Source of the DNA: Atrina japonica
Taxonomy: Eukaryota > Mollusca > Bivalvia > Pterioida > Pinnidae
DNA length: 64,000 nt
Direction of reading: 5' to 3'
Assembly (NCBI GenBank): GCA_030159075.1
Contig: BROG01000138.1
Span: forward strand, 62,001 to 126,000
Notes under the pieces: model-generated
Told to the model about the DNA's origin: nothing
Database searches by the model: none
What the model saw: the letters and a program-made list of their open reading frames with translations, nothing else
Made by a program: the position numbers and the translations under genes
Shown: piece after piece, positions 13,001-20,753 of the stretch
Layout: each line of letters begins with the position of its first letter
Numbering within the stretch: position 1 is the stretch's first letter

Positions 13001-16000
13001 GCGTCGGTAATAATATGAAATGATTATTAGATCTTTTGTATCACTACAATAGCCTATAACAGTCCATTACCATTGGTCACTGTGTGGGGACGTGTTATAT
13101 GTCAACTTTTTGGACTGTCATCATTAGCAGTCTTAAAATAGTCTTAAGCAGTCTTAAAGTAGTTCTGAATTTGAACCTTAAACATTTTTGTTTATGAGGC
13201 GGTTGTCTTTTAATAGATATTTGACACAGGTATACATCTTAGGAGACAGAATCTCACTACAAAAACTCTGTGTTTCTGTTCCTACCACTATTATTTTTAG
13301 TTACTCCCCTTTGGTTATTTGATTTGTCTGGGCCATATCAAACTTATTTCTTCACCTAGGCTCTCCGTATTTGGTACAGGCATACATCTTAAGAAGATTG
13401 AATGTTTCATATAAAAGCCACATTCCTACCGCCAATATTTTTTAGAGTTATTCCCCTTTGTGTATCATAATTTTTCTAGGCCATATCTAACTTCTTTCTT
13501 CATCTAGGCTCCCATCGTTTAGTACAGGTATACATTTTGAGACGACAGTGACATATTAAAAAACTGCACACCTGCCACCCTTATTTGTTGGTTTCATATG
13601 CTATCTGGGCCATACCTGTTTCATTTCATCACCTAGGTTTACTATATTTGGTTCAAGCATACATCTTAGGTAGATTGTTGTCTCTGTCAATTTATGCATC
13701 TACCAATTAGCTTTATTGCAGATGTGACCAGTTTTATAAAACTAGGCCTGGCACCATAAAACATAAGAATTACTTAAGTCTAAAACTTTTACTGTGTTTT
13801 GGCTAAGCCTGAACTCTGATTGGCTTAGCAGGCCAAACTGAGAATGTTCTCAGACTTGAGTAAATTCTCAAGTTTTTTGATGCCAAGCCCTGACTGTCTG
13901 TATATTGAAAGTCAGCTTCATAAATTTAGAAATTGAAAATTATTTTCATCTCTTTTTGTAAATATGATATCTATATCATCATTCTATCATGTGATAAAAT
14001 GTTCTTTTTGTATAAATTTGATATTTGTACATTTCCATCACTTACAGGAAATATTCAGTTTAAGATTTGTATTTTCAGCTTGAAGAAACACAACAGGAAA
14101 AATACTCATATGTGATATTACGGAGAGGTGAAGTAACTGGTACGTACTATACTTTGTTTCACTCCCCCCACCCCATTGAGTTGATCTGTCTGCTTTTGGA
14201 CACATTTGATTTGTCTCACTTATCTCTTATACTAAAGTGATGAACAGATATCAACAGAAGAAACATTCAGAACACCATGCTATACAGAGGAACCTGTCTT
14301 AAGAGACCACTGTCGTAAAAGATCCCTTTAAATTTTGAGAGACTACCTTTCCTGTAAGATCCATTTGTATGGTAAAAGGGCAGGTCTTTGAAGACGGGAC
14401 CCACTGTATACTCATCCTGTTACATTTACGATACTGATTCAGTCAACTTCTTTAGTTGCCTGAAATTTTGATGTCATTAACATTTTAGCAGCCACATGGG
14501 GATTTTAAATGTATTCATCAAAAGTACGTAATGTTTGATTATTTTACCCTTGTACATTGTATAACATTACCAATATAGTGTGTGTTATATATATACATGA
14601 ATTGTTTAAGAGACAGACAGGTAGAAATTCACTCCAGCAGAACAGTTAGACAACTTTAGGAGAAACTCATGCATTGTTTACAGTATGGGCCTAAACATTT
14701 TGGACACCCTAAATTGTGCAGACGGGGGAATGATCCTGACAATCTGATTGGTCATTAAATGAAAAACGTAGTTTCGCCTTTTATAAATCAAATTAAGGTG
14801 ATAAAATACATGCATGAATATTTGTAGTACTTTAGAAAATAAAGAGTTGGCAGGTGAAGCAAGGGATCAAAATAATACAAGTGAAATTTTGAAGCAAACC
14901 TGCAACAGCAATGTATACTTTTGATTTTGTTAACTAAAATATTGATCTATCATCACATGGTATTGATTTGACCCAGATTTGATAAACATAGGGGTGACAT
15001 TATCCTGAAGTTTTATGAGGCCTATGAGAAAATATTTGGGGTGTCTGTCCTAAAATACTATTCATTGAAGCTCTTCCACTGAATAAGCACACAATTTTTT
15101 ATAAACCTCATCTGAACTTTTCACCAAAAATTATTTCTGTTTGGTAAAATGAATACAAATGTATTCTTGCTATTGTCAAATGGTTTTCAGTTTCAGATAA
15201 CATTTTTACCATATTACCATATACTCAGTATACAGTTGATTCAAAGCAACTTTAGTGGACTTTATTCAAAATTTCTGGAAATCTTTGTTTAGCTCTTTCC
15301 CAGATCATTAGCTTGGACAGAATATTAAGATAAATTCGAAATGAAATCTGAAAAATTCAAATTTATAGATTGGTCTATACCCTTTATACTGTTGCATTTA
15401 TTGTACTTTAAAGCATATTGTGTATTTAGAAATTTCTGCTCTAGTTTAATTTTTGCCAAATTTACATTTATTTGGGGCAAATTTAAGATGGGGTGAGTAT
15501 GTGAGAAAATGGTGAAAATAACCAAAGGCAAAAATTTCCAGGTATACAGTATATATATAGTGACATGCTTATCACAATTTTTTGAAATAATGTTGTAATT
15601 AAAAACTGCTATTTTTCCATTTTTATACAGATATGTGCAAGGATTGGCCAAGACTGGTTAGTCAAGTGAAAAAATCGACTAAACATGTCAATTGTTTTAT
15701 GTGCTGTCCAGACGGCTCTTTACAACACCGAATAATAACCAAGAAAAGACACGACAAGTATGTTTTGTATTATGTCGTTGATGTTCAGAGTTTAACTTAA
15801 AATCTAAGTAATTTAAATCAAACTTCAAAACTGGATTAATTCGGTCTCTGTATTTGTGTATTAGTAACTAGATTGTAATAGGAAAAAGAGTATTGATTGA
15901 TTATTGATTTCATAATTGGGTAGAAATGTTTCTTTTGATTAAAGAAGTTATTTATTAGTAATACAATATCAAACTGGCATTACTCAGATGTCATTTTTAA

Positions 16001-16798
16001 TGTGCTGAGATGGATGAAAAGCAGGTATATATAAAATCATGTGACATGCAAAAACGTGATGAACAAAATCATGTGACACGACAGTTTACAATATTCAACT
16101 GCCATTCCCCAGAAGTCATGATTTAGGGTAAATTCATTGATGCTCTATTGCAAATTCTTGTGTATAGGGTTAGAATTTTATTTTTCACATGGTTAATTTT
16201 TGGGGTAATATATTGATTAGTTGAATATAACTAAAGCGACTAAGACATAATGAATAACCAAAAAGCCGAAAGCTCAAGTGAGCTTTTGCTGGAAGCAAAT
16301 ACTCACCAATTTTGTGGTTTACCACTGCATGTATTAAAAACGGAATGTATGTAAGTGATCTGCATGGATGTATGTTTTAAGCTTGTATTTTTATAGAAAT
16401 TGGATAATTATTATAATTTCTATGCATTTTTTATGTATTCTCAGACTCTTTTGTCTATATATATGCATGTATCAGATATATATCTGCTATTTCTTTCTTT
16501 TAGAGATCTGTACAGGGTTGCAAGAAAATCTTTGTGGGGAGATTTACTGCCTGTAGATTGGATGGATAAAGATGACAGTTTACAGCAAAAAAGAAGTAAA
16601 AAACAAAAACGGGTTAAAATAGAAATGCCTGGTGAAGTTAGGTACCAAGCTTTCTTTAAATACAACAAATCTACCGAATCGGCCAATGTAGACAATTTAG
16701 AACACCCAAGAGATGTTAAAGAAGATAATGATATTGGGCAAAATATTGATAGACATTATAAGCATTGTGATAATGTTGAAATATACCCAGAAAAATGA
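867..16798 (+). CDS. METTL17: METTL17, mitochondrial ribosome assembly methyltransferase-like protein (14 exons, 5' partial)
   Basis: Mitochondrial METTL17/Rsm22 family protein. The family associates with the small mitoribosomal subunit during assembly and is needed for mitochondrial translation. Fourteen exons with GT..AG introns join in one frame: 867-1095, 2759-2917, 4068-4188, 4506-4587, 5751-5824, 7452-7546, 8086-8156, 9496-9603, 10540-10608, 11479-11520, 12492-12581, 14079-14139, 15631-15757, 16504-16798. They total 1623 nt, or 540 residues plus TGA. Numbering from the first visible codon: an N-terminal helical region (1-197), a Rossmann-like methyltransferase core with glycine motif NAGSGLGSAVW (about 211-221), CVDPAGEM (about 237), LSAYTLMEQPD and VLIENGTYEGH (about 284-325), then a Cys-rich part (CPHNEVCP..LAC, NCFMCCPDG) matching the Fe-S cluster ligands known in human METTL17. 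The C-terminus is about 80 residues longer than in vertebrates and lysine-rich. The 5' end is missing. The family identity is clear by recall of the human protein. Confidence 0.93.
1096..2758. other. METTL17 intron with an interspersed repeat
   Basis: Intron. About 1932-2125 is a copy of a repeat that recurs at 7105-7372. Both read 'atgccc.g.cctgA.AGGTC', then a CTGTCTGT-rich stretch, then 'TTTGTTTCACAAACA'. Nothing else is recognisable. Confidence 0.5.
2759..2917 (+). CDS. METTL17: METTL17 exon B
   Basis: Acceptor TTTTTTTCACAG, donor GTAAGT, 1-nt split codons at both ends. Encodes ELSKYLQCRHAPLETRTL, which aligns with the SYLWSRHLPVEPEEL segment of human METTL17. Confidence 0.9.
3055..3188 (-). 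repeat. tRNA-derived SINE (RUDI/V-type), minus strand
   Basis: On the minus strand it begins with a tRNA-like head. Box A-like GTGGCTAAGTGGTTAGAGC is followed by the conserved 'ATGAAGTCTCTCACC' and 'GTTTGTCAGTTTATTTGCGGAAGG'. The same order of blocks occurs in the plus-strand copy at 56025-56281. The 3' tail is truncated. Confidence 0.7.
4068..4188 (+). CDS. METTL17: METTL17 exon C
   Basis: Acceptor TTTTCAG, donor GTAAGA (ends CCA CTC CA). Encodes an acidic helix ending in LRRTTYQWKPLQ, aligning with LRKTTYHWQEL of the human protein. Confidence 0.9.
4506..4587 (+). CDS. METTL17: METTL17 exon D
   Basis: Acceptor CTTACAG, donor GTTTGT. Encodes FGMKYLYARLAPNYSVILKC, corresponding to the helix before the methyltransferase core (SLVYMAARLDGGFAAV in human). 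Confidence 0.88.
5566..5650 (+). repeat. Degenerate tRNA-like SINE head
   Basis: The segment 'AAGGACCTCCATGGCTGAG' with 'GAACTATGAACC' matches the head of the SINEs at 40336 and 56025. The box B and tail are decayed. Confidence 0.4.
5751..5824 (+). CDS. METTL17: METTL17 exon E (SAM-binding motif I)
   Basis: Acceptor TTTTTTTGTAG, donor GTAAGA. Encodes IPRSLYNAGSGLGSAVW. This is the glycine-rich loop of the Rossmann fold; human METTL17 has LMDFGSGTGSVTW. The acidic residue before the loop is replaced by Asn. Confidence 0.92.
5825..7451. other. METTL17 intron with interspersed repeat near its 3' end
   Basis: AT-rich intron. 7105-7372 is the second copy of the repeat at 1932-2125 (ATGCCCTGACCTGAAAGGTC, CTGTCTGT-rich, then TTTCACAAACA). 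The rest shows no recognisable feature. Confidence 0.5.
7452..7546 (+). CDS. METTL17: METTL17 exon F
   Basis: Acceptor TATATTTCCAG, donor GTATGC. Encodes SHQIWKDQIFQYYCVDPAG. It aligns with HSIWGQSLREYMCVDRS in human, the second beta strand of the methyltransferase fold, which ends in VD. Confidence 0.9.
7595..7956. mobile_element. hAT-like MITE with GGCCAGT subterminal motifs
   Basis: 362 bp bounded by inverted ends CAGGGCTCAAAATCAG and TCAGATTCAAGCCCTG. It carries repeated GGCCAGTAGA motifs near both ends and no ORF. The ends and the GGCCAGT motifs match the larger element at 33360-34630. No clear target duplication remains. The hAT assignment is inferred from the CAGGG ends. Confidence 0.55.
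8086..8156 (+). CDS. METTL17: METTL17 exon G
   Basis: Acceptor CACTTTCAG, donor GTAAGT. Encodes KNVFFRQFQPSHLT, aligning with VFFRQFLPVSP of human METTL17. Ends in phase 0. Confidence 0.9.
8395..8745. repeat. Diverged tandem duplication, unit about 195 bp
   Basis: Two copies, at about 8398-8560 and 8598-8745, share 'TGGAAA..GAAATCTCAACYC', 'GAAACCCT.GG' and 'CACTCAGGGAAGACTTC'-like blocks. Open frames across them look like chance and match no protein I recognise. Confidence 0.45.
8830..9513 (+). repeat. About 32-bp minisatellite containing 3' splice-site copies
   Basis: Units read TGATATATTTCAGAACAG plus GTTTTCACTGACTC. They are degenerate from 8830 to 9100 and regular from about 9325. An unrelated repeat (about 9140-9310) interrupts the array. 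The last unit is the real acceptor and first bases of METTL17 exon H. Confidence 0.8.
9496..9603 (+). CDS. METTL17: METTL17 exon H
   Basis: Acceptor TATATTTCAG, donor GTAAGTA, both in phase 0. Encodes FSLTLSAYTLMEQPDRNHR and on to MTDDYL, aligning with VVSAFSLSELPSKADR..KTGHFL in human. Its 5' bases are the final unit of the preceding minisatellite, and a second minisatellite starts just after its donor. Confidence 0.88.
9643..10168 (+). repeat. 23-bp minisatellite, about 22 copies
   Basis: Unit AAACACAACCTACACCTGTAACT with CATGACC, CACGACC and AGACGACC variants. It starts about 40 bp after the exon H donor, and its first unit (ATAAGTAAACACAACC) resembles the donor sequence GTAAGTAAAC. Confidence 0.9.
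10540..10608 (+). CDS. METTL17: METTL17 exon I
   Basis: Acceptor TATTATTAG, donor GTAAGT. Encodes VLIENGTYEGHCLIQEAK, 23 residues in phase 0. Aligns with VLVENGTKAGHSLLMDAR in human; this is the strongest single match. Confidence 0.95.
10660..10864. mobile_element. Short hAT-like MITE
   Basis: 205 bp with inverted ends CAGGGGTTAGCAATCA and TGATTGTTGAGCCCTG. There are inverted GACTTGTTCC / ACTTGTCC-type subterminal motifs and no transposase ORF. Target duplication not evident. Superfamily inferred from the ends. Confidence 0.5.
11479..11520 (+). CDS. METTL17: METTL17 exon J
   Basis: 42-nt exon, acceptor ATCTTTCAG, donor GTAAGT. Encodes KSLNGSNKCNVFAP, aligning with the RPGFVFAP segment that precedes the Cys-rich part in human. 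Confidence 0.88.
11948..12049 (+). repeat. V-type SINE tail, plus strand
   Basis: Matches the tail of the SINE at 56025-56281: 'TCTTCCCGGAAACATTGTAA', 'GCTGCCACCATTTAACTG', 'TTGTTGAGTATAG'. It sits next to a SINE head in the opposite orientation. Confidence 0.6.
12061..12201 (-). repeat. tRNA-derived SINE head, minus strand
   Basis: Read on the minus strand: CCATGGCAGAGTGGTTAGGG (box A-like), AAGTCTCTCAAC, GGGTTTGAGCC (box B-like), then GTGTGAGAAAGTTTGT. It is oriented away from the plus-strand tail at 11948-12049. Confidence 0.65.
12492..12581 (+). CDS. METTL17: METTL17 exon K (first Fe-S cysteines)
   Basis: Acceptor CAATTTGCAG, donor GTATGT. Encodes CPHNEVCPKFA, then LACTFSVNYQPLDM. The C-x5-C..C pattern matches CPHELPCPQLTNLAC in human METTL17, whose cysteines help bind a 4Fe-4S cluster. 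Confidence 0.92.
12856..12947. repeat. Imperfect palindrome (MITE-like)
   Basis: Left arm AATCAGTGACATCACA..CTGGGC and right arm GCCCAGTGATGTCACCGATT are inverted copies. They surround a short core holding CAACAGTTGATT / CAGTTAACTG. No ORF. Confidence 0.55.
13195..13690 (+). repeat. Degenerate tandem repeat, period about 148 bp
   Basis: Repeated blocks: TTACTCCCCTTTGG, TGGGCCATATC, TTCTTCACCTAGGCTC, TTGGTACAGGCATACATCTT. The CACCTAGG block starts near 13353 and 13501 and again, less regularly, near 13627. Confidence 0.6.
14079..14139 (+). CDS. METTL17: METTL17 exon L
   Basis: Acceptor TGTATTTTCAG, donor GTACGT. Encodes LEETQQEKYSYVILRRGEVT, aligning with KEEKFSMVILARGS of human METTL17. Confidence 0.9.
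14286..14410. repeat. Interspersed repeat, ACAGAGGAACC..CACTGTAT ends
   Basis: Contains AGGAACCTGTCTTAAGAGACC and ends GGACCCACTGTATA. Related decayed pieces occur at about 33095-33155, 43930-44010 and 54580-54755. It looks like a decayed pogo-type MITE. Confidence 0.45.
15631..15757 (+). CDS. METTL17: METTL17 exon M (last Fe-S cysteine region)
   Basis: Acceptor TTTTTATACAG, donor GTATGT. Encodes DWPRLVSQVKK, then NCFMCCPDGSLQHRIITK. The second part aligns with HCHLCCPDGHMQHAVLT in human, which supplies the final cluster ligand. Confidence 0.93.
16255..16450 (+). repeat. Decayed 'AGCTCAAGTGAGC' interspersed repeat
   Basis: Starts GCCGAAAGCTCAAGTGAGC. Its later part (GTGATCTGCATGGATGTATG, TATTTTTATAGAAATTGGAT, TTTTTTATGTATTCTCAGAC) matches the repeats at 36465 and 57124. 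It ends about 50 bp before the acceptor of the last METTL17 exon. Confidence 0.6.
16504..16798 (+). CDS. METTL17: METTL17 exon N (terminal, with stop)
   Basis: Acceptor TTTCTTTTAG. Starts DLYRVARKSLWGDLLPVDW, matching DLYRCARVSSWGDLLPV of human METTL17. It then continues for about 80 residues (QQKRSKKQKRVKIEMPG, then an acidic stretch) to TGA at 16796-16798. The human protein ends about 20 residues after DLLPV. Confidence 0.93.
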
Positions 16799-17110
16799 AA
16801 AAAAAAACAAAGATGGCAGCTGTACTAGCTAGTGAAATAACTGATAATGCCATTTAAGTCTTCAGGAGATATGAAAAATGTCTGATCAGAAATCGGTCCT
16901 AAGACGGAGCATGGCAGAAGATTGGGATCAGAGCCTGGGAAGATTTGCTTTAAGCCAACTTACAATGTATCCGTACTTTGTATTTAAAAAGTGTTCATGA
17001 ACTAGAAAACCTGTGATATATGTGATTATACATCAAGTTTTTATTAAAACTGGAAATCAGTATACTTTTGTATTATATATATATTGTGTCAATAAGTTTC
17101 AGTGTTTTTT
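16799..17110 (+). other. METTL17: METTL17 3' UTR (end uncertain)
   Basis: AT-rich sequence after the stop. There is no AATAAA nearby; ATTAAA at 17043-17048 is the best poly(A) signal candidate, so the end is a guess. Confidence 0.4.
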
Positions 17111-17559
17111 TTTTAATGAAGGGCTAAATTTTCTTTAGGTATCTGTGACAATAGGTTTTACTGTGTTAGCTTGTCATTTAGACATTTCAGTATTTAATCT
17201 GTCAAAGAACAGATCCATCTTCTTATAATGTTTAATTTAGAGGCTGAAAGGTCCCTATCATATTTACAAAATTCAAACCGAGTGGTCATACAAATTTGAA
17301 ATGTTTGCACCAGTACACTCCCCTACAATACTACATTTCAAATTTTTCAAATTTAAAGAGGATTGGTGGTTTTGAGATGAAGTTGTTCAAAAGTTGATGC
17401 CCAACACATGATGAGCTGCAAATTACGCTACTTGATTGCAACAGTGGATCACCTGGATAATTTGGGTGACCTGAATATGGTAATATATGCCCTCTGACCT
17501 ACAGTAGCACAGCCCAATGTTTAAATCAATCAAGATCATAAATTGTTTAATCCTGTCAG

Positions 17560-17775
17560 TTATTTTTCAATTATGAGAGGTGTCAGCAGCTTAGGTGAAG
17601 TGCTACAAATTTTGGCCTGTGCTATGGACTGAAGCCAATGCTGTGATTGTTCTTTTATGTGCCATGCCTTCTGCAACATGAGACCTCGGTCATCCACAAT
17701 ATTCATGATTTTCACTTTGTATGCTGAGCGCTTGGCAAAGGAACAGTCACCACCATTTTTTAAAAGTCTTTGCAT
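17560..17775 (-). other. Unrecognised 71-codon open frame
   Basis: Met-to-stop frame with a protein-like composition (NIVDDRGLMLQKAWHIKEQ, AQAKICSTSPKLL). I do not recognise the family, and there are no flanking splice sites I trust. It may be a remnant of a transposon or a chance frame. Confidence 0.2.
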
Positions 17776-19372
17776 TTATTCTCCACTAAATGTCAATATT
17801 GCATCACAACGCGTCCTTTGCATGTTTTGATAATTTATTGTTACATTCATATTTAAGTTTATGATTTTATGTTAAGTATACAATTAAGCCATTACAAAAA
17901 TTAAAATAGATGCACTCAAATACAACCAGTTTATTTTTCTTTGTACTCGAAATGTGGCCAAAAACCCAAATTACGTATATCCATATCAAGGGTAACTATT
18001 TGATATGCATTATTTGAAATGGAATAAGCGGTTAAACATACAGATTTTTCATCCCATATTATTTAAAATGACATTCAAAAATAGATTAACTAAGATTTTG
18101 ATTGACATCTGCATACTATTTTCTTTTATATTTTGGTTAACCATTGTCCTTAGTAACCTGAACAGATATGTTACCGACAAACAAAATCATTTAAAATATT
18201 TGCAATATCATTGAAGTAACAAAACATATTTCATGATGTAAAAAATTGGGAATATTATGCATAAATGCATTCCGTTTTTGCATACTGTATAAGAAATGGA
18301 TGACCAATCACCATTTTCTATCAAACTTATGAATAGTACCGAATGATTTCAACAGATACATGACCAATGTTTATTTGCTTTGTCTAACCACCAACACTTC
18401 TGAGTGGAAAATTCTTAGAATAAAATATTGATACTTATTGATACATTGTATCTTTTTCATTTGACTCTTTTCATATTGCCAAATAAATGATGCAACAACA
18501 AAGTGTCAAACATTATGTTACCAACAGATACGTTACTGGAAATTATAGCTTCCTAAAAAAATTCTCAAACTTTACAATATTGGTTAGATTTTATCATAAA
18601 CTCAAAACTTTGCAGTGAAAATGCTATTTTCTGAACATATATATACAATTATTTTATAAGAAATACACAAATTTAAGACAAAAGGTTAAAGTAGCCTACC
18701 TGTTGTGATTTTTAAGAGTCTCCTGTGCTATTTTCTACATTTAGTGGAGAAAGAACCTTTGGTATGACCTGTTCATGGCCAAAGGCTCATGGTGACCTAT
18801 TGAGATAGTCTTCTATCTGATGACGTCTCTTGTGCATTGTCCATCATGTGTTGTTAACTTTTAGACATTTTTTATTTCTTTTCAAGAACCAATAGGCCAA
18901 TAATAATCAAACTTGGTAGGAACTATTCTCATTTGAAGCCACATAAAGTTTATATGAAAAAGGGCTAGGTCCCATAGGAGCTCCAAAAAGGGACAAAACT
19001 TGGCACATCAATAAAAATCTTCCGTAAGTTTTCTGCTTGGACCCCCCCACTCCACTTACCTCAGAATAAATTAAACTGGATAAACTTTTCCAATGTCCTG
19101 AATAAAACAATCAAATAGGTCAGTTTCAGAGTCACTATATAATGTCCTCCACATATATTTTACAAGACACTTGGATAGGTGCAATACTTTTCAGAATCAG
19201 GTTGAGGTCCAAAAGGAACTCTTACCAAATTTTCGTTTGATTTCTTTCAAATTTTGTTTGCATGATCTACAAAGTATTTGAAAATTTTATTCTGGTTACC
19301 ATTAAGGCCTCTTGTACAAGAATTTAGAAAGTTACACTTTTCCATGATCAAATTTCAGAATACAGTAAAACC

Positions 19373-19494
19373 TGATTTAAAGACCACCTGTTGTCCCCAA
19401 TAGTACCAATTGTGTACGAATCAACTTCTATATAAATACCACCTTCCTATAAAGGCTGGTTTTGTTATGTCTCTAAGGGGGAGTTTATATACAG
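19373..19494. mobile_element. pogo-like MITE fragment (CAGTAAAACCTG family)
   Basis: Left end TACAGTAAAACCTG with internal AAAGACCACCTGTTGTCCCC and TTCCTATAAAGGCTGG, the same order as at 52345. The right end is decayed. Confidence 0.5.
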
Positions 19495-20395
19495 ATTTCA
19501 TTTTATATTCTGAACAGAAGCCTTGACAGAGATCTCACTGGAATTTGACCTTTTATCAAAGTTATGGTCAAAATGGTTGACGATCCACCAGGTGGCCAGA
19601 ATAGATATCTTCATTAAGTATTTTACCAAGATACTTCAGTGGTTTCCATTTGAAAAATGATATTGGGGAAAGTATGAAAAATGTTTTTTTTTTATCAAAT
19701 GCATTTAGGATGTGGATAGTAGCAAAACCAGTGTGTGAAAAGAAAATTATTTGGTGAGGTCAGGGGGAATTGCATTGTATTGTGTAATCACATGTCAAAT
19801 AACATGGCTCTATGGAGTGTTAAAGATAATTAAGATGTGAAAAAAATATTAAAAAGAACAAAATCTTGTTTCAAAGGAGGGACATAAAGAAATACAGTTC
19901 ATCTGAAACAATAATTAAAAACATAATTTTCACATTTAAAATTGAGATTCTGACAAATCCTTAAATCAAACATAAAGATTAAGGTAACTGAAAATACAAA
20001 AATGATATAAAAAAATAAAACAAAAAGAATCTTCAGATCAAATCATATTATATCTATTTAGAGTTGAGCATATGAATAATCTTATAACAACAAATAAAGC
20101 AATGAACAAAAAGGACAGTTAGTAATTATTCAAATGCATATCAAATATTTTCTCTTGTTTTACATACCAATGGATACCATGATTGTATTTGGTTCTTGTG
20201 TATTCAATACTAGGCCTACGATTAAGGTAGGGCCTACATCAAATAGAAATGTTTTATAAGATCAGATACAATATATTCCAAAGACCTATTACACGACAAG
20301 AAACATTTCATATAATTTGGATTGTTCAAATATATTCTTACTAGACTTCTAACAGAGAAAAGGTAATTTTGAAACTGAATCGCGAAATTGTGCAA

Positions 20396-20627
20396 TCCAC
20401 GTGGTCACTGTGAGCACGTGTTGGTTACAGTTTACCCCATTGCATTTTGGGTCTGACGTAATGAGCGGAACCAATATGGCGAACATAGTGACAGATAAAA
20501 GACACTATTTATGAAAGAAAATGTAAAAAGAAGTAGTAACTGCCAAAATACGCGACAATGAAGTCGCGAGGCAGTTGCTTCTGTAATTATGTGATAAAAG
20601 GAATTTGAATACGTCGTAAAAGCCGAC
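20396..20627 (+). promoter_or_regulatory. ANKS6: Candidate ANKS6 promoter / 5' UTR
   Basis: Locally CpG-richer than its surroundings. Two CACGTG E-boxes (20398-20403, 20415-20420), a CRE-like TGACGTAA (20454-20461), CCAAT (20471-20475) and a YY1-like AATATGGCG (20473-20481) lie 150-230 bp before the ANKS6 start codon. The start site of transcription is not visible; motif roles are inferred. Confidence 0.45.
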
Positions 20628-20753
20628 ATGAACCATGTACGTCAGCTGCTGAGCGCGTGCGAACATGGGGATACCCACACTATTCAGGCACTCCTCGATG
20701 AAGGAGTCGGAGTAGACTGCGCCGATGATGACTACGAGATGACACCGTTACAG
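20628..20753 (+). CDS. ANKS6: ANKS6 exon 1
   Basis: [20 protein letters not shown]: start codon and first ankyrin helix pair, 42 residues. Donor GTATTT, phase 0. The in-frame stop upstream at 20595-20597 fixes the start. Confidence 0.9.

Larger units (their letters stand above)
17111..20395. other. Intergenic region between METTL17 and ANKS6
   Basis: AT-rich. An unidentified minus-strand 71-codon frame lies at 17560-17775. About 18720-19330 resembles a repeat-derived stretch (TTTCTTTTCAAGAACCAATA, GGGCTAGGTCCCATAGGAGC). A CAGTAAAACCTG MITE fragment is at 19373-19494. No supported gene. Confidence 0.45.
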
